A stretch of 64,000 nt of DNA from Streptomyces sp. P9-A4. GTDB taxonomy: Bacteria > Actinomycetota > Actinomycetes > Streptomycetales > Streptomycetaceae. Of this stretch, positions 37,894-46,399 are shown in pieces (the first letter of the stretch is position 1; every line of letters begins with the position of its first letter). Position numbers and translations under genes: made by a program. The DNA lies in contig NZ_JAZIFY010000001.1 of the NCBI RefSeq assembly GCF_036634195.1, forward strand, positions 5,280,501 to 5,344,500, written 5' to 3'. The notes below the pieces were generated by a model, which was given only the letters and a program-made list of their open reading frames with translations, was not told the origin of the DNA and ran no database searches.

Positions 37894-38805
37894 TTAACCG
37901 GACGTTTCGTCGATCATGGCCGCGATGCCGTCCAGCGTTCGCCCGAGCCCGAATTCGAAGAGAGTCCGCAGATCGAGACCGAACCCGCCGTCACGGGTGA
38001 CGGAGGCCAACTCGGGGTACGAGCGCGCCGATTGGATCGCGTCGAACCGTGGCTCGTTCTGTTCCATCCACTCGCCGTCGGAGATGCCCGAATCCTGACG
38101 CGCCTGCTCCTCCAGGTCGTCCGCCATCGACAGCCCCTGCACATAGGCGAAGATCACCAGATGGGTGTGCAGCTTCTGCGTCGCCGTCAGCGGAGTGCCC
38201 CGCAGCGCCCGCAGCACCCACTCCGTGTACGCCATCGCATTCGGCGTCGCCACCGGCCGCGTGAACGAGGCCATCGCGTGCGCCAGCCACGGATGCCGCG
38301 CGTACACCCCGCGCAGCCAGCGCGCCCCCTGCTCCAGACCGGTCCGCCAGTCCGCCGGCACCGGACCCAACGGCACCTCGCCGCACGCCGCGTCCGTCAT
38401 CAGCCGCACCAGCTCCGGCTTGCCCGGCACATGGCGGTACAGACTCATCGTGGACACCCCGAGCACGGTCGCCACCCGGCGCATCGTCAGCGCGTGCAGG
38501 CCCTCCGTGTCCGCCAGCAGGAGCGCCGCCGCGACCACCCGCTCCCGCGACAGCGGAGCCGCCTCCGGCGCCGCCCCCGCCTTCGCCCCCGAGGCCGTCA
38601 CCACCGTGCCCACCCCCGGCTCCGGGCGGACAAGACCCTCCTGGCGCAGCACCGCGAGCGCCTTCGTCGCCGTGGCCATCGCCACCCCCCACTCACGGGT
38701 GATCGCCCGCGTGGACGGCACCCGGTCCCCGGGCGACAGCTCCCCCGTGTGGACGCGACGGCGGAGTTCGGCGGCGATCTCCAGATAGGGCGGCTCGGTC
38801 GTCAT
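37894..38805 (-). CDS. GntR/TetR hybrid transcriptional regulator
   Basis: A 303-residue regulator combining two DNA-binding modules. Residues 1-75 are a GntR winged helix (YLEIAAELRRRVHTGELSPG, REWGVAMATATKALAVLRQE). After a short Ala-rich linker, residues about 88-140 are a TetR helix-turn-helix (LTMRRVATVLGVSTMSLYRH), with a TetR C-terminal ligand domain (ELVRLMTDAACGEVPLGPVP, HPWLAHAMASF). The start is the ATG at 38805 (MTTEPPYLEIA). There is no ribosome site and a -10-like TAGTAC lies just before it, so it may be leaderless. It is divergent from an MFS exporter; paired operators lie between. It most likely represses the pump until a drug binds, by analogy with TetR-pump pairs. Confidence 0.9.
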   Translation of the reverse strand: MTTEPPYLEIAAELRRRVHTGELSPGDRVPSTRAITREWGVAMATATKALAVLRQEGLVRPEPGVGTVVTASGAKAGAAPEAAPLSRERVVAAALLLADTEGLHALTMRRVATVLGVSTMSLYRHVPGKPELVRLMTDAACGEVPLGPVPADWRTGLEQGARWLRGVYARHPWLAHAMASFTRPVATPNAMAYTEWVLRALRGTPLTATQKLHTHLVIFAYVQGLSMADDLEEQARQDSGISDGEWMEQNEPRFDAIQSARSYPELASVTRDGGFGLDLRTLFEFGLGRTLDGIAAMIDETSG

Positions 38806-38818
38806 GGCGGGGAGTGTA

Positions 38819-38887
38819 CTAGTGCACCAAGGCTGCTGTACGCGGCTCTGAGCTGCGGCTTCCCGGCGGGCGAGCACGGTGCACTAG
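38819..38887. promoter_or_regulatory. Two inverted GTGCAC operators in regulator/MFS gap
   Basis: CTAGTGCACC (38819-38828) recurs as its exact complement GGTGCACTAG (38878-38887), 50 bases apart. Each copy is itself centred on the palindrome GTGCAC, and one copy abuts each divergent gene's promoter zone. This is a convincing operator pair for the hybrid regulator, though binding is inferred. Confidence 0.6.
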
Positions 38888-38930
38888 GGCAGGAGTGGCG
38901 TCGTACACACCGCGCTGCTTCTCTCCTCGC

Positions 38931-40433
38931 ATGACACTCCTCGCACCCCCCGATTCCGAGCCCCGCCCCGCCCTCGCGGGCCGCCGCGAATGGACCGCCC
39001 TCGGCGTCCTCATGCTGCCGCTGCTGCTCGTCTCCATGGACGTCTCCATCCTCTACTTCGCCATCCCCTCCATCAGCGCCGACCTACGGCCCGGAGCCAC
39101 CCAGCAGCTCTGGATCCTCGACACCTACGGCTTCGTCCTCGCCGGCCTCCTCGTCACCATGGGCGCCCTCGGCGACCGCGTCGGACGCCGCAGGATGCTG
39201 CTCGGCGGGGCCGCGCTGTTCGGCGTCGCCTCCGTCGCCGCCGCCTACGCCCACACCCCCGGCGCGCTCATCGGCGCCCGCGCCCTGCTCGGCGTCGCCG
39301 GAGCCTGCCTCATGCCCGCCACCCTCGCCCTCATCCGGGTGCTGTTCCCGGACCCCGCGCAGCGCGCCAAGGCCGTCACCCTGTGGACCTCCGTCATGGC
39401 GAGCGGCATCTCCCTCGGCCCCGTCGTCAGCGGCGCGCTCGTCGAGCACTTCTGGTGGGGGTCCGTCTTCCTGATCAACCTGCCCGCCATGGCCCTGCTC
39501 CTGGTCCTCGGACCCCTGCTGCTCCCCGAGTCCAAGGGCGCCGCCGCCACCGGCCGGTTCGACCTGCTCAGCGCGGCCCTCTCGCTCGCGAGCCTGCTGA
39601 CGCTCGTCGGCGGCATCAAGGAACTCGCCAAGAACGGCTGGGCCCCCCTGCCCGCGCTCGCCGTGCTCCTCGGCCTCCTCCTCGCCGGCGTCTTCCTGCG
39701 CCGGCAGACCCGGCTCGCCCACCCCATGATCGACCTCGGCCTCCTGCGGAACCGGGCCTACGGCGGCTCCGTGCTCGTCAACCTGCTCGCCATGGCGGCG
39801 ACGGTCGGCTTCGCCGTCTTCCTCACCCAGTACCTGCAGTCCGTCCTCGGCCAGAGCCCGTTCGAGGCGGCGCTGTGGAGCCTCGTGCCCACCGGAGGCG
39901 TCCTCGTCGCCGCGCCGGCCGCCGCCGGGCTCGCCGGCAAGATCGACCGCGCGTACGTCATGGCCGGCGGGTTCCTCCTCTCGGCCGCCGGCTTCGCCTG
40001 GCTCGGCGCCGTCGACCGGGCCACCCCGCTCTGGGTGGTGCTCGTCGGCAGCGCCGTCTACGCGGGCGGCCTGGTCTCCGCGATGACCCTCGCCAACGAA
40101 CTCGCCCTCGGCGCCGCCCCGCCCGAGCGCGCCGGAGCGGCCGCCGCCGTCCTCGAATCGGGCCAGGAACTCGGCGGGGCGCTCGGCATGGCCGTCCTCG
40201 GCGCGGTCGGCGCGGCCGTCTACACCTCCGCGATGCCGGCCTCGGCCCCGGCGGCGGCCAGGGAGACGCTGGGCGGTGCGCTGGACTCCTCGGGAGCGGT
40301 GCTCGACGCGGCGCGGGAGGCGTTCGTGTCGGCGATGAGCGGGGCGGCGGTGGGGGCGGCGGCCCTGATGGCGACGGCGGCGGTGCTTTCGCTGGTTCTG
40401 TTGCGGACCCGGCCCGGCCACGAGGCCCGGTGA
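38931..40433 (+). CDS. MFS multidrug exporter (DHA2, SmvA-like)
   Basis: A 500-residue 14-helix proton-linked drug exporter. It shows VSMDVSILYFAIPSISADLR in helix 1, QQLWILDTYGFVLAGLLVTM, motif A MGALGDRVGRRRMLLGG and motif C ASGISLGPVVSGALVEHFWW. This is the SmvA/QacA type that pumps cationic dyes and methyl viologen-like compounds. The ATG at 38931 opens MTLLAPPDSE; an upstream GTG at 38895 would add a short non-membrane extension. It is divergent from, and probably repressed by, the GntR/TetR hybrid. The frame ends shortly before a large inverted repeat. Confidence 0.92.
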   Translation: MTLLAPPDSEPRPALAGRREWTALGVLMLPLLLVSMDVSILYFAIPSISADLRPGATQQLWILDTYGFVLAGLLVTMGALGDRVGRRRMLLGGAALFGVASVAAAYAHTPGALIGARALLGVAGACLMPATLALIRVLFPDPAQRAKAVTLWTSVMASGISLGPVVSGALVEHFWWGSVFLINLPAMALLLVLGPLLLPESKGAAATGRFDLLSAALSLASLLTLVGGIKELAKNGWAPLPALAVLLGLLLAGVFLRRQTRLAHPMIDLGLLRNRAYGGSVLVNLLAMAATVGFAVFLTQYLQSVLGQSPFEAALWSLVPTGGVLVAAPAAAGLAGKIDRAYVMAGGFLLSAAGFAWLGAVDRATPLWVVLVGSAVYAGGLVSAMTLANELALGAAPPERAGAAAAVLESGQELGGALGMAVLGAVGAAVYTSAMPASAPAAARETLGGALDSSGAVLDAAREAFVSAMSGAAVGAAALMATAAVLSLVLLRTRPGHEAR

Positions 40434-40469
40434 CCCCGCTCCACGGGCCACGGAACCGACGGCGGCAGT

Positions 40470-40576
40470 GGGGGTCGTGTTCGGGACGTGAAGCGTGATT
40501 TGTGGCGCATGAGAAACGCCCACGACGGCAGGACGTCCCATGCGCCGCAAATCATGCAGTCCCGAACACGACCCCC
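40470..40576. repeat. 107-base long inverted repeat
   Basis: The left arm 40470-40511 and right arm 40539-40576 are imperfect complements over about 40 bases. The outer 18 bases match exactly (GGGGGTCGTGTTCGGGAC with its complement). The inner blocks GTGATTTGTGGCGCATG and CATGCGCCGCAAATCAT match with one change. A 27-base loop separates them. It lies between convergent genes (MFS and ABC) and could be a bidirectional terminator, but it is much longer than usual and could be a MITE-like remnant or structured RNA. Confidence 0.8.
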
Positions 40577-40624
40577 GGAACAGCCCCCACGGCACCCCCA
40601 CGGGTCTGAGCGCCCCTGGGACGC

Positions 40625-42496
40625 TCAGCCGGCCAGGCTCTCCCGCCAAGCCCGGTGCAGCCCCGCGTAGTGCCCCTCCCCGGTGACCAGTTCCGAAGGC
40701 GGGCCGTCCTCGATGATGCGGCCCGACTCCATCACCAGGACCCGGTCCGCCACCTCGACCGTGGACAGCCGGTGGGCGATCACCACGGCCGTACGGCCCG
40801 CCAGGACCGTGTCCATCGCCCGCTGCACCGCCCGCTCGCCCGGCACGTCCAGGGAGCTGGTCGCCTCGTCCAGGATCAGCACCGCCGGGTCCGCGAGCAG
40901 GGCCCGCGCGAAGGCGACCAACTGGCGCTGGCCCGCCGAGATCCGGCCGCCCCGCTTGCGTACGTCCGTGTCGTAGCCGTCCGGTAGGCCCGCGATGAAC
41001 TCGTGCGCCCCGATCGCCCGCGCCGCCTCCTCGATCTGCGCCCGGCTCGCGTCCGGCCGGCCGATCGCGATGTTCTCGGCGACCGTCCCCGAGAAGAGGA
41101 ACGCCTCCTGCGTCACCATGACGACACCCCGGCGCAGTTCCGGGGTGGCGAGGTCGCGCAGGTCCACCCCGTCCAGCCGCACCGCGCCCTCCGTGGGGTC
41201 GTAGAAGCGGGCCAGGAGCTTCGCGAGCGTCGACTTGCCCGCGCCCGTCGCCCCCACCACGGCGACCGTCTGGCCCGCCGGGACCGTCAGGTCGAAGCGG
41301 GGCAGGACCTCGCCGCCCGTGCGGTAGGCGAACCGCACGCCGTCGAAGACGACCTCGCGGCCCGGGGAGCCCGGGCGGGCGGGGAGCTCCCGGGGCGCCG
41401 CCGTCTCCGGCACCCCCGGCTCCTGCGCCAGCAGCCCCGCGATCTTCGCGAGGGACGCGGCGGCCGACTCGTAGGAGTTGAGGAACATGCCGAGCCGGTC
41501 GATCGGGTCGTACAGCCGCCGCATGTACAGGACCGCCGCCGCGAGGACGCCCAGCTCCAGGGAGCCCGAGGCGACCCGGTAGGCGCCCCACAGACACATC
41601 CCGGCGACCGCCGTGTTCGCGACGAGCCGCGAGCCGGTGACGTAACGGGCCATCTCCAGGCTCGAGTCGCCGTTGCTGCGCTCGTGCCGGTGGTTGAGCA
41701 CCGCGAACTCGGCGTCGTTGACCGGCTCGCGGCGGAACGCGCGGACCGGGCGGATGCCGTTCATGGTCTCCGCGAACTTCACGATCACGCCCGCGATGGC
41801 CGTGGAACGCTCGGCGAACACCCGGCTCGCGCGCCGCCGGTACAGGCTCACCAGGAAGTACAGCGGCAGGAAGGACGCCACGGCCACCGCCCCGATCCCC
41901 AGGTCCAGCCAGAGCAGCACCAGGGAGATCGACACGAAGGACAGGACGACACCGATCAGCTCCTGGAGGCCCTCCGAGAGCAGTTCGCGCAGCGACTCGA
42001 CGTCCGTGGTCGAGCGGGAGATCAGCCGCCCCGAGGTGTAGCGCTCGTGGAAGTCGACGCTCAGGATCTGGGCGTGGCGGAAGATCCGGCCGCGCAGGTC
42101 GAGCAGGACGTCCTGGTTGACGCGGGCGGCCCCGCGGACGAAGACGTACTGGAGGAGGCCGGACAGGACCGCGCAGAGCAGATAGCCGAGCGCCACCGCG
42201 ACGACCGGCCCGTGGTCGCCCGCCCGGAACGCCGGGACGCCCCTGTCGATGGCGTACGCCACGAGGAGCGGACCCGCCTGTACGGCCGCCTCCTTGACGA
42301 GCAGGACGAGGGCGGCGAGCGCGACCCGGACGCGGTGCGTGGCCAGGAGGGAGCGGAGCAGCGCGCCCGTCGCCCCGGGCGGGGACGGCAGGTCGTCGCG
42401 GTCGAAGGGGTCGCCGGCCGCCGGAGGCGCGGCCGGGGCGGCCTGCGGCTCGGCGGACGCGGTGTCCGTGATCTCGGTGAGTGTGCCGTCGGTCAT
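40625..42496 (-). CDS. ABC exporter half-transporter B (type I, catalytically complete ATPase)
   Basis: A 623-residue fused membrane/ATPase protein. Six membrane helices (about 55-340) precede the nucleotide-binding domain: Walker A AVVGATGAGKSTLAKLLARF, signature RISAGQRQLVAFARALLADP, Walker B VLILDEATSSLDVPG, H-loop VVIAHRLSTVEVAD. The catalytic Glu is present, but the signature is ISAGQ rather than LSGGQ. The ATG at 42496 overlaps the stop of the companion gene (ATGA), so the pair forms a coupled operon and presumably a heterodimer exporting a lipid, peptide or drug. It ends 48 bases after the long inverted repeat at 40470-40576. Confidence 0.93.
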   Translation of the reverse strand: MTDGTLTEITDTASAEPQAAPAAPPAAGDPFDRDDLPSPPGATGALLRSLLATHRVRVALAALVLLVKEAAVQAGPLLVAYAIDRGVPAFRAGDHGPVVAVALGYLLCAVLSGLLQYVFVRGAARVNQDVLLDLRGRIFRHAQILSVDFHERYTSGRLISRSTTDVESLRELLSEGLQELIGVVLSFVSISLVLLWLDLGIGAVAVASFLPLYFLVSLYRRRASRVFAERSTAIAGVIVKFAETMNGIRPVRAFRREPVNDAEFAVLNHRHERSNGDSSLEMARYVTGSRLVANTAVAGMCLWGAYRVASGSLELGVLAAAVLYMRRLYDPIDRLGMFLNSYESAAASLAKIAGLLAQEPGVPETAAPRELPARPGSPGREVVFDGVRFAYRTGGEVLPRFDLTVPAGQTVAVVGATGAGKSTLAKLLARFYDPTEGAVRLDGVDLRDLATPELRRGVVMVTQEAFLFSGTVAENIAIGRPDASRAQIEEAARAIGAHEFIAGLPDGYDTDVRKRGGRISAGQRQLVAFARALLADPAVLILDEATSSLDVPGERAVQRAMDTVLAGRTAVVIAHRLSTVEVADRVLVMESGRIIEDGPPSELVTGEGHYAGLHRAWRESLAG

Positions 42497-44397
42497 CGGT
42501 TCCCGTTCTCCCCGGCCTTGCCCTCGCCGGACATCAGCCAGGCGTACTCCTCGCTGGTCCGCAGCAGTTCCTGATGGGTGCCCACGGCCGCGATCCGGCC
42601 CCGGGACAGCAGCGCGACCCGGTCCGCCAGCATCACGGTGGACGGGCGGTGCGCCACGACCAGCGCGGTCGTCTCCCGCAGGACGTCGCGCAGGGCCGCC
42701 TCGACCCGCGCCTCGGTGTGGACGTCGAGCGCGGAGAGCGGGTCGTCCAGGACGAGGAAGCGGGGGCGGCCGACGACCGCCCGCGCCAGCGCGAGCCGCT
42801 GCCGCTGGCCGCCGGACAGGCTCAGCCCCTGCTCGCCGACCTGGGTCGCGGTGCCCTCGGGCAGCCGGTCGACGAAGCCGTCCGCCTGCGCGACCCCGAG
42901 GGCGCGCCGCAGTTCCGGCTCGCCCGCCGAACCGCCGGCGCCCATCAGGACGTTCTCCCCGACGCTCGCGGAGAACAGGGTGGGTTCCTCGAAGGCCATC
43001 GACACCAGGGACCGCAGCCGCTCCCGGCCCATCAGGGCGATGTCCTCGCCGTCCAGCAGGATGCGGCCGTCGGAGGCCTCGTGCAGCCTCGTGACGAGGG
43101 CGGTGAGCGTGGTCTTGCCGGAGCCGGTGCCGCCGACCAGGGCGAGGGTCTCGCCGGGGCGGATGTGGAGGTCGACGCCGTCCAGGACGGGCGGGGAGCC
43201 CTCCGGGGCGTCCGGGTAGCGGAACGACACGCCTTCGAACCGCACGCCACCGGGTACGAGGTCGGGCGCCGGGTCCGTGGCCGCCTTCGGGTCCGCCGGG
43301 TCCGTGGCCGCCTTCGGGTCCGGGCCCGGAACCGCGTCCGGTTCCTCCTCGGCGTCCATCACCTCGAAGTAGCGTTCCGTCGCGGTCGCCGCCTCCTGGC
43401 TCATCGCCAGCAGGAAGCCGATCGACTCCACCGGCCAGCGCAGCGCCAGCGCCGTCGACAGGAACGCGACGAGCGTGCCCGCCGACAGGTCCCCGTCCGC
43501 GACCTGCACCGTGCCGAGGACGAGCGCCGCCCCGATGGCCAGTTCCGGTACGAAGGTGATGACCGCCCAGATCATCGCGAGCAGCCGGGCCTTGGCCAGT
43601 TCCGTACCGCGCAGCCGGCCGGACAGCTCGCGGAAGGCGGTGGCCTGGCTGCGGTGCCGGCCGAAGCCCTTGACGATCCGGATGCCGAGGACGCTCTCCT
43701 CGACGACCGTCGTCAGGTCGCCCACCTGGTCCTGGGCGCGCCGCGCGACCACCCCGTACCGCCCCTCGAAGACCGAGCAGACGATCACGAGCGGGACGAC
43801 CGGAGTCAGCAGCACCAGGCCGAGCGACCAGTCCTGGGCGAGCAGCAGGACACAACCCGCGAGGATCGTCACGCCATTGACCAGGAGGAACGTCAGCGGG
43901 AAGGCCAGGAACATCCGGACCAGCATCAGATCGGTCGTGCCGCGCGACAGCAGCTGCCCCGAGGCCCAGCGGTCGTGGAAGGCGATCGGCAGCCGCTGGA
44001 GCCTGCCGTACAGCTCGGACCGCATCCGCGCCTCGACCCAGGACAGCGGACGGGCCACCAGCCAGCGCCGGAAGCCGAAGAGCACCGCCTCGGTGATGCC
44101 GAGCAGCAGCAGGTACAGCGCCCCCAGCCACACCCCGCCCGGGTCGCGTTCCGCGACCGGCCCGTCGACCAGCCACTTCAGGACCAGCGGGATGACGAGC
44201 GACAGACAGGAGGCGACGATCGCGACGAACGCGGCGGCCAACAGCCGCGCCCGTACGGGCCGTACGTACGGCCAGAGACGGAGCAGGACACGGACCGTGG
44301 ACCGGCCGGCGCCGTCGTCGGTATCAGCGGCGGTACCGGTGGCGGCGGGTCCGGCCTCGGGACCGGGGGACTCTGGGGCGACAGGTTTCTCGGGCAT
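42493..44397 (-). CDS. ABC exporter half-transporter A (type I, degenerate Walker B)
   Basis: A 634-residue partner of the downstream half-transporter. After a Pro/Ala-rich N-terminus come six membrane helices (LLAAAFVAIVASCLSLVIPL, IGAALVLGTVQVADGDLSAG and others). The ATPase follows with Walker A ALVGGTGSGKTTLTALVTRL, the canonical signature LSLSGGQRQRLALARAVVGR and Walker B FLVLDDPLSALDVHTE. Here Asp replaces the catalytic Glu, so this site is degenerate. Together with the odd signature of the partner, this matches heterodimeric exporters such as TM287/288 with one inactive ATP site. A linker between the halves carries a duplicated DPKAATDPA repeat. Divergent from a TPR-like membrane protein. 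Confidence 0.93.
   Translation of the reverse strand: MPEKPVAPESPGPEAGPAATGTAADTDDGAGRSTVRVLLRLWPYVRPVRARLLAAAFVAIVASCLSLVIPLVLKWLVDGPVAERDPGGVWLGALYLLLLGITEAVLFGFRRWLVARPLSWVEARMRSELYGRLQRLPIAFHDRWASGQLLSRGTTDLMLVRMFLAFPLTFLLVNGVTILAGCVLLLAQDWSLGLVLLTPVVPLVIVCSVFEGRYGVVARRAQDQVGDLTTVVEESVLGIRIVKGFGRHRSQATAFRELSGRLRGTELAKARLLAMIWAVITFVPELAIGAALVLGTVQVADGDLSAGTLVAFLSTALALRWPVESIGFLLAMSQEAATATERYFEVMDAEEEPDAVPGPDPKAATDPADPKAATDPAPDLVPGGVRFEGVSFRYPDAPEGSPPVLDGVDLHIRPGETLALVGGTGSGKTTLTALVTRLHEASDGRILLDGEDIALMGRERLRSLVSMAFEEPTLFSASVGENVLMGAGGSAGEPELRRALGVAQADGFVDRLPEGTATQVGEQGLSLSGGQRQRLALARAVVGRPRFLVLDDPLSALDVHTEARVEAALRDVLRETTALVVAHRPSTVMLADRVALLSRGRIAAVGTHQELLRTSEEYAWLMSGEGKAGENGNR
43271..43321. 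repeat. 27-bp tandem duplication in ABC linker
   Basis: A 27-base unit (43271-43297) is repeated immediately (43298-43321, 24 bases identical), encoding DPKAATDPA twice between membrane and ATPase domains. It is in frame and recent-looking, since the two copies show no substitutions. Confidence 0.85.
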
Positions 44398-44548
44398 CAG
44401 GTCCGACCATACGGTTCACCACTGACACGCCTCATCCGGTTTTCCGGCCGCCCTTCCCCGACCGGCTCCCGGATTGGTCTTGACCAGGCAAACCCGCACG
44501 TCGCAGACTTGCCCAGCCCCGCACGGGGGAGGCACAGGGGAGAAACAC

Positions 44549-45373
44549 ATGACCACGCTCGACACCTACGAGACCCGCTGCGAGCAGCTGTTCCTCGCCG
44601 GCGGCAACGCCGCCGCGCGCCGGGCCGCGCAGGAGGGACTCGACTCCCTCGGCCCGCAGGCCGATCTCTACTGCTGGCTCGCTCTGGGGCACGCCGCCGA
44701 GGACGAGGACGACCACGACGACCTCGCCGAGGAGGCCTTCCGTGCCGGGCTGGCCCTCGACGGCGACCACCTCGGGCTGCTCGCCGGCTACGCCGAGCTG
44801 TGCCTGCGCGCCGACGCGTTCGACCACCCGGGCCGCGCCTCCCGCGCCCGCGTCCTCTCCCGCCGCCTGAAGGAGCTCGCCCCCGAGTCCGCCGAGGCCG
44901 ACCGCCTGGCCTCCGCCGAACGCTGGGCCCGCCGAAGCTACTGGGACGAACTGCGGACGGCCGCCGCCCAGGGGGCCGTCGCCTCCCGGCAGACGCAGGA
45001 CCAGGCCCGCGCGCTCACCGACGCCCTCGCCGCGGGCGGCGGCGACGCGGCCCGCGCCGCCGAGTCCGCCGCCCCCACCGACCGCGACGCCGCCGTCCTC
45101 GCCGCGACCGTCGAGGCGCTCGCGGGCCCGTGGAACGCGCCGGTGCGCCTGCTGGGGCGCCACCGCCCGGCGGCCTGGGCCGTCTCCATGGGCCTGGCCC
45201 TCCTCACCAACACACTGCTCCGGCAGACCGGCGCCGTCGACTCCTTCAGCTTCTGGGGCTACCTCTGGCTGCTCCCGGTCCTCCTCGTCGACCGCCGTTT
45301 CTCCTCCGTGCGCAAGGAGGCCGAGGCCCGCCACCTGACCCGCCTCGAAGCGGAGCTCGCGGCCCGCCACTGA
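44549..45373 (+). CDS. TPR-like protein with C-terminal membrane segments
   Basis: A 274-residue protein of unknown function. The N-terminal 130 residues are helical, acidic and repeat-like (YETRCEQLFLAGGNAAARRA, DLYCWLALGHAAEDEDDHDD, AFRAGLALDGDHLGLLAGYA), suggesting tetratricopeptide-like helices. Two membrane segments near the C-terminus (about 208-226, AVSMGLALLTNTLLR; about 232-248, WGYLWLLPVLLV) are followed by a charged tail. The ATG at 44549 has GGGGAGAAACAC upstream. It is divergent from the ABC exporter operon, separated by 151 bases. A scaffolding role at the membrane is conceivable but unsupported. Confidence 0.8.
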   Translation: MTTLDTYETRCEQLFLAGGNAAARRAAQEGLDSLGPQADLYCWLALGHAAEDEDDHDDLAEEAFRAGLALDGDHLGLLAGYAELCLRADAFDHPGRASRARVLSRRLKELAPESAEADRLASAERWARRSYWDELRTAAAQGAVASRQTQDQARALTDALAAGGGDAARAAESAAPTDRDAAVLAATVEALAGPWNAPVRLLGRHRPAAWAVSMGLALLTNTLLRQTGAVDSFSFWGYLWLLPVLLVDRRFSSVRKEAEARHLTRLEAELAARH

Positions 45374-45416
45374 ACCGCCGGCCCCAACCCCCGCCCCGCC
45401 CCGAAGTCGTACCCGC

Positions 45417-45436
45417 CATCAGCCGATCGGCTGATG
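45417..45436. promoter_or_regulatory. 20-bp perfect palindrome before ABC-2 operon
   Basis: CATCAGCCGATCGGCTGATG is fully self-complementary and lies 58 bases before the ATPase start codon. With no loop, it is better suited to an operator for a dimeric protein than to a terminator. Confidence 0.5.
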
Positions 45437-45493
45437 CCACGTCGAGCGCGATGGCCGATGTCCCGGCGCCGGCCGCGCCGACAGTCTGGGGAC

Positions 45494-46399
45494 ATGACAG
45501 CGATCGAGGTACGGGGACTGCACAAGGCGTACGGCGGCCGGAAGGTCGTGGAGGGGGTTTCCTTCGAGGTCGGTGAGGGCGAGGTCTTCGGGATCCTCGG
45601 TCCCAACGGCGCCGGCAAGACCACCATCGTGGAGTGCGTGGAGGGGCTGCGGACCCCCGACGAGGGCCTGGTCCGGGTCTGCGGGTACGACCCGGCCACC
45701 CAGCGGGCAGAGATCACCCGGCTCCTCGGCGTCCAGCTCCAGGAGAGCGAACTCCAGGCGAAGCTGACCGTCCGCGAGGCGCTCGACCTCTACGCCTCCT
45801 TCTACGAGCGGCCCGCCGACCGGCACGCGCTCGCCGAGCGGCTCGGCCTCCAGCCGCATCTGGGGACCCGCTTCGGGGAGCTGTCCGGCGGCCAGAAGCA
45901 GCGGCTCTTCATCGCCCTCGCCCTGATCGGGGACCCCCGGGTCGTCGTCCTCGACGAACTCACCACCGGCCTCGACCCGCGCGCCCGCCGGGAGGTCTGG
46001 GAACTCGTCGAGTCCATCAGGGACGGCGGCGTGACCGTGCTGCTCGTCACCCACTTCATGGAGGAGGCCCAGCGCCTCTGCGACCGGATCGCCGTCCTCG
46101 ACCAGGGCAGGATCGCCGCGCTCGACACCCCCGACGGGCTGATCGGGCGGGCCACCGCCGCCAAGACGATCTCCTTCGCGGCCGACACCGCGATCGGCCC
46201 GGCCGAGCTGCGGTCCCTGCCCGGAGCCGTCTCCGTGGAGACGGCGGACGGCCGGACGGTCCTCAGCGGCACGGACGAGACCGTCACCGCCTTCGTCTCC
46301 CTCCTCGCCCGCCGGGGCGTCACCGCCGGACAGCTCCGGGTCACCGACGCCACCCTCGACGACGCCTACCTCGACCTGACAGGGACCGATCACCGATGA
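45494..46399 (+). CDS. ABC-2 type exporter ATPase subunit
   Basis: A 301-residue ATPase of the DrrA/ABC-2 class: Walker A GILGPNGAGKTTIVECVEGL, Q-loop VQLQESELQ, signature ELSGGQKQRLFIALALIGDP, Walker B VVVLDELTTGLDPRAR and H-loop LLVTHFMEEAQRL. A C-terminal regulatory domain of about 90 residues follows. The ATG at 45494 is preceded by GGGGAC. It overlaps the permease gene (ATGA), and the same transcript continues into a two-component system, so the operon is probably an inducible drug or antibiotic exporter. Confidence 0.94.
   Translation: MTAIEVRGLHKAYGGRKVVEGVSFEVGEGEVFGILGPNGAGKTTIVECVEGLRTPDEGLVRVCGYDPATQRAEITRLLGVQLQESELQAKLTVREALDLYASFYERPADRHALAERLGLQPHLGTRFGELSGGQKQRLFIALALIGDPRVVVLDELTTGLDPRARREVWELVESIRDGGVTVLLVTHFMEEAQRLCDRIAVLDQGRIAALDTPDGLIGRATAAKTISFAADTAIGPAELRSLPGAVSVETADGRTVLSGTDETVTAFVSLLARRGVTAGQLRVTDATLDDAYLDLTGTDHR

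Noticed and set aside
40625..44176. A single minus-strand open frame of 1183 codons spanning both ABC half-transporter genes
   Set aside because: Only the part below 42496 is coding in this frame; the rest is a shadow of the other half-transporter, which has clear motifs in another frame. The two genes overlap by ATGA and are not fused.
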